Shown: one piece after another, positions 58,339-64,000 of the stretch
Layout: every line of letters starts with the position of its first letter
Position numbering within the stretch: the first letter of the stretch is position 1
Source of the DNA: Nonomuraea spiralis
Lineage (GTDB): Bacteria > Actinomycetota > Actinomycetes > Streptosporangiales > Streptosporangiaceae
Length of the DNA stretch: 64,000 nucleotides
Assembly: GCF_014648435.1 (NCBI RefSeq)
Contig: NZ_BMRC01000007.1
Location: forward strand, 434,001 to 498,000
Direction: 5' to 3'
Program-made: the position numbers and the translations under genes
Notes under the pieces: generated by a model
What the model saw: the letters and a program-made list of their open reading frames with translations, nothing else
What the model was told of the DNA's origin: nothing
Databases searched by the model: none

Positions 58339-59832
58339 TCAGCGCTGGATCCAGACGGCGGTGTCCGGCGGGATCGAGCCGTCGGCGGCGAGCGGGCCGC
58401 TGGCGAGCAGCACCGTACCGGGAACGACCGGGGCGATCGGCTCCTCGCCGGTGTTCAGGACCACGACCAGGCCCGGGTCGCGCTCGATGGCCAGCACGTC
58501 CTTGGGGGCCTCCAGCCATCTCAGCGTGCCGCCGCCGAGCGCCGGGTGCTCCTTGCGCAGCCGCAGCGCGGCGCGGTAGAGGTTCAGCGTGGAGCCGGGG
58601 TCGTGCTCCTGGGCCTCGGCCGACAGCGACGTCCACGACTCCGGGATCGGCAGCCACGGGTCGTTCCAGCCGCAGCCCGGGGCGCTCGTCCACGGCACCG
58701 GCACCCGGCAGCCGTCGCGGCTCTCCCCGGTGCGCCGGAAGGCCGGGTCCTGCCGCAGCTCGTCGGGCAGGTCGAGCACCTCGGGCAGGCCCAGCTCCTC
58801 GCCGTTGTAGAGGTAGGCCGAGCCGGGCAGTGCCAGCATGAGCAGCGTCGCCGCGCGGGCGCGGGCCAGGCCGCCGTGCCGGGTGACGTGGCGGGGCTTG
58901 TCGTGGTTGGACAACACCCAGGTGGTGGGCGCGCCGACCAGCTCGGCCTCCGCCAGCGACTTCTCGATCACCGTACGGAACGACTTGGCGTGGAAGTCGG
59001 CCATCATGAACTCGAAGTTGAACGCCTGGTGCAGCTCGTCGGGCCCCACGTACCGGGCCAGCCGCTCGGGCGAGGACACCCACGCCTCGGCCACGGCCAT
59101 GCGCCCGCCGGGATAGGAGTCGAGGATCGGCCGCCACTCGCGGTAGATGTCGTGCACGCCGTCCTGGTCGAAGTAGGGCACGCGCTCGTCGCCCAGCATC
59201 TCGGCCTGCCGGCCCTCCTTGGGGCCCACGTCGGGCAGCCCCTCGGCCTTGACCATGCCGTGTGCCACGTCCACGCGGAAGCCGTCCACGCCCCGGTCCA
59301 GCCAGAAACGCAGGATGTCGCGGAACTCGGCGCGTACCTCGGGGTTGTCCCAGTTGAGGTCGGGCTGCTCGGGCGCGAACAGGTGCAGGTACCACTGGCC
59401 GTCCTCGACCTGGGTCCAGGCCGGGCCGCCGAAGATGGACTCCCAGTCGTTGGGGCGGTCGCGGAAGACGTAGCGGTCGCGCAGGCCGGCCTGGAACCAG
59501 GGGTGCCGGTCGGAGGAGTGGTTGGGGACCAGGTCCACGATCACCCGTACGCCGCGGTCGTGCGCCTCGGCGACCAGCGCGTCGAAGTCGGCCAGTGAGC
59601 CGAACATCGGGTCCACGTCGCGGTAGTCGGCCACGTCGTAGCCGCCGTCGGCCATGGGGGAGGTGTAGAAGGGGCTCAGCCAGATCGCGTCCACGCCCAG
59701 CCCGGCGAGGTAGCCCAGGCGCTCCCGCACACCCTTGAGGTCGCCGGTGCCGTCGCCGTCGGCGTCGGCGAAGCTCCGGGGGTAGACCTGATACACGACG
59801 GCGTCCCGCCACCAGTCGTCGTTGCCGAGCAT
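58339..59832 (-). CDS. GH13 alpha-glucosidase
   Basis: The four GH13 regions of this 497-residue enzyme are DLVPNHSSD, GFRVDVAHG (nucleophile Asp188), MAVAEAWV (acid/base Glu249) and LSNHDKPRH (Asp311). The N-terminal DAVVYQVYPRSFADADGDGTGDLKG is the oligo-1,6-/alpha-glucosidase form. There is no signal peptide, so it hydrolyses imported maltose/maltodextrins. AAGGA precedes the ATG. It is divergent from malEFG across a region with CTTGC/GCAAG motifs, like other actinobacterial maltose loci. Confidence 0.93.
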   Translation of the reverse strand: MLGNDDWWRDAVVYQVYPRSFADADGDGTGDLKGVRERLGYLAGLGVDAIWLSPFYTSPMADGGYDVADYRDVDPMFGSLADFDALVAEAHDRGVRVIVDLVPNHSSDRHPWFQAGLRDRYVFRDRPNDWESIFGGPAWTQVEDGQWYLHLFAPEQPDLNWDNPEVRAEFRDILRFWLDRGVDGFRVDVAHGMVKAEGLPDVGPKEGRQAEMLGDERVPYFDQDGVHDIYREWRPILDSYPGGRMAVAEAWVSSPERLARYVGPDELHQAFNFEFMMADFHAKSFRTVIEKSLAEAELVGAPTTWVLSNHDKPRHVTRHGGLARARAATLLMLALPGSAYLYNGEELGLPEVLDLPDELRQDPAFRRTGESRDGCRVPVPWTSAPGCGWNDPWLPIPESWTSLSAEAQEHDPGSTLNLYRAALRLRKEHPALGGGTLRWLEAPKDVLAIERDPGLVVVLNTGEEPIAPVVPGTVLLASGPLAADGSIPPDTAVWIQR

Positions 59833-59884
59833 GGCTTTCCTTCCCCCGGATGTCCGTGATGTCTGGTGCAGGATGTCGCGCGCG

Positions 59885-59906
59885 CTTGCGACAGGTCAAG
59901 TGCAAG
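59885..59906. promoter_or_regulatory. CTTGC/GCAAG inverted repeat near the glucosidase start
   Basis: CTTGC (59885-59889) and GCAAG (59902-59906) form an imperfect operator 53 bases upstream of the glucosidase. Related half-sites continue to 59925. Confidence 0.45.
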
Positions 59907-59994
59907 TTTCGGAAAGTTGCAAACTGCTCGTCAGGCCGTGATCACCCGTGGGGACGAGGTCAGCGGGTCACGGGTCGGATGTGGTTCCGGTAAC

Positions 59995-60030
59995 GCTCTT
60001 TCGCAAGTTCTTCCAATTCTTGCAAAGAGC
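59995..60030. promoter_or_regulatory. Long inverted repeat upstream of malE
   Basis: GCTCTTTCGCAAG (59995-60007) and CTTGCAAAGAGC (60019-60030) pair with one bulge around an 11-base spacer. TTGCAAG/CTTGCAA elements are typical of MalR-controlled promoters in actinomycetes; no malR is in this window. The 302-base divergent gap holds these sites and no gene. Confidence 0.6.
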
Positions 60031-60083
60031 CGCTAACGTCCCGGAAACGTAAGCCGTGAAAGCGGTTAATAACGATCTTCTTT

Positions 60084-60108
60084 GGCGGCGGCGCACGCAG
60101 GCGCCGCC
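60084..60108 (+). promoter_or_regulatory. 5' leader hairpin of malE
   Basis: GGCGGCG (60084-60090) pairs with CGCCGCC (60102-60108), 26 bases before the malE start and just ahead of its GGGAGG. It may affect stability or translation of the transcript. Confidence 0.45.
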
Positions 60109-60134
60109 GCTCCTCCATGACCTCGGGAGGTCTC

Positions 60135-61409
60135 ATGCGAGTACGGGTTCTGGGAGTGGCCGCCCTCTCCACCCTCGCGTTCGCCGCTACGGCTTGTGGT
60201 GACTCCGGCGCGCCCGCACCGGCGGCTCAGCCGAGCGGCCCGGCCTCGTCGTCCGCCCCCGCGACCAGCGGCGGCACCCTCGTGATCTGGGCCGACACCA
60301 ACCGGGTCAAGCCACTCAAGCCCTTCGCCGACCAGTTCGGCACCGAGAACGGCGTGACCGTCGAGGTGAAGGAGATCAGCAAGGACAACCAGCAGACCTT
60401 CCTGACCGCCTCGCAGCAGGGCAGCGGCCCGGACATCATGATCGGCGCCCACGACTGGATCGGCAACCTGGTCCAGAACGGCGCCATCGACCCGGTCACC
60501 CTGACCGACGAGCAGAAGGCCGCCTTCCCCGAAATCGCCATGAAGGCGGTTACCTTCAACGGCCAGGTGTACGGCGCCCCGTACGCGGTGGAGAACATCG
60601 CCCTCATCCGCAACACCAAGCTCGCCCCCGACGCCCCCGCCACCCTCGACGAGATGATCGAGAAGGGCGCCGAGCTGAAGAAGGCCGGCAAGGTCAAGGA
60701 GGTGCTCTGCCTGCCCGTCGGCCAGAAGGGCGACGCCTTCCACGTCTACCCGATCTTCGCCTCCGGCGGCGGCGCGCTGTTCGGCGCGACCCCGGCCGGC
60801 GACCCCGACCCCAAGCAGGTGCTGCTCGGCTCGGACGACTCGGTCAAGGCGTTCGGCAAGCTGAAGGACCTGGGCGAGAAGGGTGACGGCGCACTGAAGA
60901 CGTCGATCACCAACGAGAACTACATCGTCAACTTCGCCGCCGGCAAGTGCGCCTACCTGATCTCCGGCCCGTGGGCCATGAGCGAGGTCAAGAAGGGCGG
61001 CATCTCCTACGACATCACGCCCGTCCCGGCGTTCAAGGACGGCAAGCCGGCCACGCCGTTCGTCGGCGTCCAGTCCTTCTTCGTGGCGGCCAAGGGCAAG
61101 AGCAAGGCCCTGGCCCAGGAGTTCGTCGCCAACTACGTGACCAACAAGGACGTCGCCAAGGCCCTGTACGAGGCCGACCCCCGGCCCCCGGCGCTGACCG
61201 CCGCGCTCCAGGAGGTCCAGGCCACCGACCCCGACGCCGTCAAGTTCATGGACGCCGGCAAGAACGGCATGCCGATGCCCGCCATCCCCGAGATGGCCGC
61301 GATCTGGGAGCCGTTCGGCATCGCCGAGACGGCCGTGGTCAAGGGCGGCGACGCGGCCAAGGCCGCCGCGGCCGCGCAGAAGGCCATCGACGGCGCGCTC
61401 AAGAACTGA
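60135..61409 (+). CDS. malE: Maltose/maltodextrin-binding lipoprotein MalE
   Basis: Lipobox ATAC of this 424-residue receptor gives Cys21, followed by a Ser/Ala/Pro linker. The MalE signature is clear: TLVIWADTNRVKPLKPFADQFGTENGVTVEVKEI, GPDIMIGAHDWIGNLVQNG, AVENIALIRNTKLAP, and the hinge VGVQSFFVAAKGKSK. The protein captures malto-oligosaccharides outside the membrane. ATG 60135 has GGGAGG upstream; an in-frame ATG six codons earlier was rejected. malF follows after one base, with no hairpin between, unlike the CebE-like operon. Confidence 0.95.
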   Translation: MRVRVLGVAALSTLAFAATACGDSGAPAPAAQPSGPASSSAPATSGGTLVIWADTNRVKPLKPFADQFGTENGVTVEVKEISKDNQQTFLTASQQGSGPDIMIGAHDWIGNLVQNGAIDPVTLTDEQKAAFPEIAMKAVTFNGQVYGAPYAVENIALIRNTKLAPDAPATLDEMIEKGAELKKAGKVKEVLCLPVGQKGDAFHVYPIFASGGGALFGATPAGDPDPKQVLLGSDDSVKAFGKLKDLGEKGDGALKTSITNENYIVNFAAGKCAYLISGPWAMSEVKKGGISYDITPVPAFKDGKPATPFVGVQSFFVAAKGKSKALAQEFVANYVTNKDVAKALYEADPRPPALTAALQEVQATDPDAVKFMDAGKNGMPMPAIPEMAAIWEPFGIAETAVVKGGDAAKAAAAAQKAIDGALKN

Positions 61410-61410
61410 C

Positions 61411-62979
61411 ATGTCACTGGACATGCACGAGGCCGTGGGGACCACCCCGTCCCCGCGGCCTCGCCGGGAGCTCACCACGGCGTTCGTGGTGAGCAGGATC
61501 GCGGTGCTCGCCGTGGCCGCCGCGATCCTGCTCTACGCCGTGCCGCCGCTGGTCGCCACGCGCTCGTGGGTCTCGCTCACCCTGCTGGGGCTGGCCTCGG
61601 CGGCCATCGCCGGCCTCTACCTGACCCGCCGCTTCGTCCCGGGCAAGTACCTCGTCCCCGGCACCGTTTTCCTGATCGCCTTCCAGGTGCTGCCCGTGCT
61701 CTACACGGTGACCACGGCGTTCACGAACTTCGGCGACGGGCACCGCGGCGACAAGGCCGCCGCCGTCACCGCCATCGAGACCGGCTCGGTCCGCCAGGCC
61801 CCCGGCTCGCCCGAGTACGGCCTGACCGCCGCGCTGCGCGGCGACGAACTGGTGTTCCTGCTGGTCGACCCGAAGACCAAGCAGGTACGCCTCGGCACCC
61901 CCGAAGGGCTCACCCCGCTGGAAGGCGCCCAGGTCGGCGTCACCGGCAAGGTGGTGTCGGCCCCCGGCGTGACCGTGCTGAAGGCCCCCGAGGCGGCCGC
62001 CCGCGGCCCGGAGATCTCCGCGCTGTCCGTGCCGACGCCCGGCGGCGTGATCAAGGCCAACGGCCTGAGCCGGGCCGTGGAGGGCAAGGCGGCGCTGGTC
62101 TACGACGCCGCCTGCGACTGCGTCCAGGGCGACGGCGGCACCTGGAAGGCCGACGAGGCCCAGGGCTACTTCGTCAACGCCGACGGCGACCACCTGGCAC
62201 AGGGCTGGCAGGTGAACGTCGGCCTCGACAACTTCACCCGCGTCCTGACCAATCCCACCATCTCCGGCTACTTCGCGGGGGTGCTGGGCTGGAACCTGGT
62301 GTTCGCGCTGGCCTCCGTGGCCGGCACGTTCGCGCTCGGCATGGCCGTCGCTCTGGCGCTGCACCACCCGCGCATGCGCGGCACGAAGGCCTACCGGATC
62401 GCGCTGATCCTGCCGTACGCGATGCCGGCCTTCGCCATGCTGCTGGTCTGGCGCGACATGTTCAACCGCGACTTCGGCCTGATCAACCAGTTCTTCGGGC
62501 TGAGCGTCGACTGGCTCGGCGAACCCGCCACCGCCCGCTTCGCGGTGATCCTGGTCAACGTGTGGCTCGGCTTCCCGTACATGTTCCTGGTCACCACCGG
62601 CGCGCTCCAGGCGATCCCGCGCGAACTGACCGAGGCGGCCTCCATCGACGGCGCCACGCCGTGGAAGGCATTCCGCCGGGTGACGCTGCCGCTGCTGCTG
62701 GTCGCGCTGACGCCGCTGCTGATCTCGTCGTTCGCGTTCAACTTCAACAACTTCAACGCCATCGCGCTCACCACCGACGGCGGGCCGTTCCCGGCCGAGA
62801 GCCCCCAGGTCGGGGCCACCGACCTGCTGATCACCTACACCTTCCGGCTGGCGTTCGGCGCGGGCGGGGCGCAGTTCGGGTTCGCGGCGGCGATCTCGGT
62901 GTTCATCTTCGCGATCGTGGCGGTCATCTCGGCCGTGGCCTTCCGGCGGACCCGCAGGCAGGAGGAGGTCTACGCATGA
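61411..62979 (+). CDS. malF: Maltose ABC permease MalF
   Basis: This 522-residue permease has two N-terminal spans, then a large extracytoplasmic region (about 120-275) as in E. coli MalF, and six further spans. The EAA loop is TEAASIDGATPWKAFRRVTLPLLL near 410-430. It contains two cysteines (CDC) in the extracytoplasmic loop. Overlaps malG by ATGA. The ATPase gene is absent, as expected if MsiK serves several importers in this strain. Confidence 0.93.
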   Translation: MSLDMHEAVGTTPSPRPRRELTTAFVVSRIAVLAVAAAILLYAVPPLVATRSWVSLTLLGLASAAIAGLYLTRRFVPGKYLVPGTVFLIAFQVLPVLYTVTTAFTNFGDGHRGDKAAAVTAIETGSVRQAPGSPEYGLTAALRGDELVFLLVDPKTKQVRLGTPEGLTPLEGAQVGVTGKVVSAPGVTVLKAPEAAARGPEISALSVPTPGGVIKANGLSRAVEGKAALVYDAACDCVQGDGGTWKADEAQGYFVNADGDHLAQGWQVNVGLDNFTRVLTNPTISGYFAGVLGWNLVFALASVAGTFALGMAVALALHHPRMRGTKAYRIALILPYAMPAFAMLLVWRDMFNRDFGLINQFFGLSVDWLGEPATARFAVILVNVWLGFPYMFLVTTGALQAIPRELTEAASIDGATPWKAFRRVTLPLLLVALTPLLISSFAFNFNNFNAIALTTDGGPFPAESPQVGATDLLITYTFRLAFGAGGAQFGFAAAISVFIFAIVAVISAVAFRRTRRQEEVYA

Positions 62980-63815
62980 GGATGGCGCTCCGGCACGTGT
63001 TCGTGCTGCTGGTGTGCGCGTTCGCGCTGTTCCCGATCCTGTTCGTGGTCTCGGCCGCGATCAACCCGATGGGCACGCTGGCCTCCACCGACCTGCTGCC
63101 GTCGGGGGCGAGCCCGAACAACTTCGTCAACCTGCTCACCTCCGACAGCTATCCGTTCGGCCGGTGGTTCTTCAACTCGGTGTTCATCGCGCTGGTCTCG
63201 TCGTTCGCGAGCCTGCTGCTGTCGATGCTGGCCGCCTACGCCTTCAGCCGCATGCGTTTCGCCGGCCGCCGGGTCGGGCTGCTGGCGCTGCTGCTCATCC
63301 AGATGTTCCCGCAGTTCCTGGCCATCGTGACGATCTTCATGATCTTCACCAGGGTGACCGAGCTGTACCCGGCGTTCGGCTTCAACACCGTCTGGGGACT
63401 GCTGCTGCTCTACCTGGGCGGCGCGCTCGGCGTGAACACCTGGCTGATGAAGGGCTTCCTCGACACCGTGCCCAAGGAGCTCGACGAGGCCGCCACCGTG
63501 GACGGCGCCACGCACGCGCAGATCTTCTGGCGGGTCATCATGCCGCTGGTCACGCCGATCCTGGCGGTCACCGCTCTGCTGGCCTTCATCGGCGTCATGA
63601 GCGAGTTCCTCATGGCCAACGTGTTCCTGCGCGACCCCGAGAGCAAGACCCTCGCCGTCGGCATGTACGGCATGATCGCCGGCGACCACCGCAACGCCAA
63701 CTTCGGGATGTTCGCCGCGGCGACGTTGCTCACCGCCGTACCCACGGTGAGCGTGTTCCTATGGCTGCAGAAGTACATCGTCTCCGGGCTCACGGCCGGG
63801 GCTGTCAAGGGATAG
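62976..63815 (+). CDS. malG: Maltose ABC permease MalG
   Basis: This 279-residue permease has six hydrophobic segments and EAA loop DEAATVDGATHAQIFWRVIMPLVTP around 175-198. The N-terminus MRMALRHVFVLLVCAFALFPILFVVSAAINP is the MalG start. Third gene of the malEFG operon; a GH13 gene begins 5 bases after its stop. Confidence 0.95.
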   Translation: MRMALRHVFVLLVCAFALFPILFVVSAAINPMGTLASTDLLPSGASPNNFVNLLTSDSYPFGRWFFNSVFIALVSSFASLLLSMLAAYAFSRMRFAGRRVGLLALLLIQMFPQFLAIVTIFMIFTRVTELYPAFGFNTVWGLLLLYLGGALGVNTWLMKGFLDTVPKELDEAATVDGATHAQIFWRVIMPLVTPILAVTALLAFIGVMSEFLMANVFLRDPESKTLAVGMYGMIAGDHRNANFGMFAAATLLTAVPTVSVFLWLQKYIVSGLTAGAVKG

Positions 63816-63819
63816 GTTC

Positions 63820-64000
63820 ATGCGTTTTGTCGGCGAGCCGCATCACGACGGCTCAGCTCTCTACGTCTCCAGCCGGGAACCGGCGCTCGGCTCGCGGGTG
63901 ACCCTCTGGCTGCGGGCGCCGCGGGCCGCCGGGATCACCGGCGTGCACGTCCGTACCGTCTGCGACGGCGAGCCCCGCTACACCGAGGCCCGCGTCGACG
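63820..64000 (+). CDS. N-terminus of a GH13-type maltodextrin-degrading enzyme (cut by window end)
   Basis: The frame starts MRFVGEPHHDGSALYVSSRE and continues with RVTLWLRAPRAAGITGVHVR, a beta-sandwich N-domain like CBM34/MalZ of maltodextrin glucosidases or neopullulanases. Sixty codons are visible and no stop is reached. GGATAGG precedes the ATG. As fourth gene after malEFG it probably hydrolyses imported maltodextrins. Confidence 0.7.
   Translation, partial: MRFVGEPHHDGSALYVSSREPALGSRVTLWLRAPRAAGITGVHVRTVCDGEPRYTEARVD

Noticed and set aside
1..64000. Mobile elements, tRNA and rRNA genes
   Set aside because: I found no transposase or integrase frames, no terminal inverted repeats and no cloverleaf with CCA-type ends or conserved T-loop sequence.

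Overview
The window is high-GC actinomycete DNA. It has many GTG starts, stop/start overlaps of the ATGA and GTGA type, frequent leaderless promoters, two Methyltransf_19 (DUF574) methyltransferases, a class II DAHP synthase and ECF42, PadR and RskA-type regulators. The gene set fits a filamentous actinomycete, probably Streptosporangiales such as Nonomuraea; that placement is inference from gene content. I saw no rRNA, tRNA, insertion sequence, phage or CRISPR array, so this looks like chromosomal housekeeping and adaptive DNA.

Layout, left to right. 0-7 kb: end of an LCM-type methyltransferase, the metNIQ methionine importer behind a structured leader, an acyl-CoA synthetase, two tiny membrane proteins and an HtrA-like protease. 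7-16 kb: an ABC-2 exporter operon with its own winged-helix regulator, then cydABDC with an unusual CydA, facing a PadR regulator across a triple operator; a HAAS-like membrane protein follows. 16-24 kb: a VOC/ArsR/SRPBCC operon, a tandem P-loop protein, a pentapeptide-repeat membrane protein, a secreted endonuclease, a thioredoxin behind a SigR-type promoter, and a divergent MFS/LysR pair. 24-34 kb: methyltransferase, aroG, FAD monooxygenase, RskA-like anti-sigma factor, LysR, secreted M64 peptidase, small-molecule phosphotransferase and aldose epimerase. 34-45 kb: a cellobiose/beta-glucoside operon of the cebEFG-bglC type with its LacI gene at the 3' end and two perfect CebR boxes upstream, an ECF42 sigma/DGPF pair, a methyltransferase, and a CHAP-domain wall hydrolase under a c-di-AMP (ydaO) riboswitch. 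45-52.4 kb: a nonulosonic-acid (sialic/Kdn-like) glycopolymer cluster with two converging groups of glycosyltransferases and one polypeptide joining CMP-sugar synthetase, HAD phosphatase and NeuB synthase. 52.4-57 kb: a CitA/CitB-type two-component system facing a DctA symporter, and a second DUF574 methyltransferase. 57-64 kb: a histidine kinase without a partner and a maltodextrin locus (GH13 glucosidase divergent from malEFG, then a second GH13 enzyme cut by the window end).

The most interesting items are the NeuA-HAD-NeuB fusion, whose NeuB part has no SAF domain, with its polymer-forming glycosyltransferases (I infer a Kdn or sialic-acid wall polymer, i.e. a teichulosonic acid); a CydA that keeps heme and proton residues but lacks the quinol-binding Q-loop; and a recurring pattern in which the end of a gene, stop codon included, is tandemly duplicated at five or more loci. 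Short regulatory sequences explain much of the layout: palindromic operators between divergent genes, TANNNT boxes about 7 nt before start codons, and convergent terminators.
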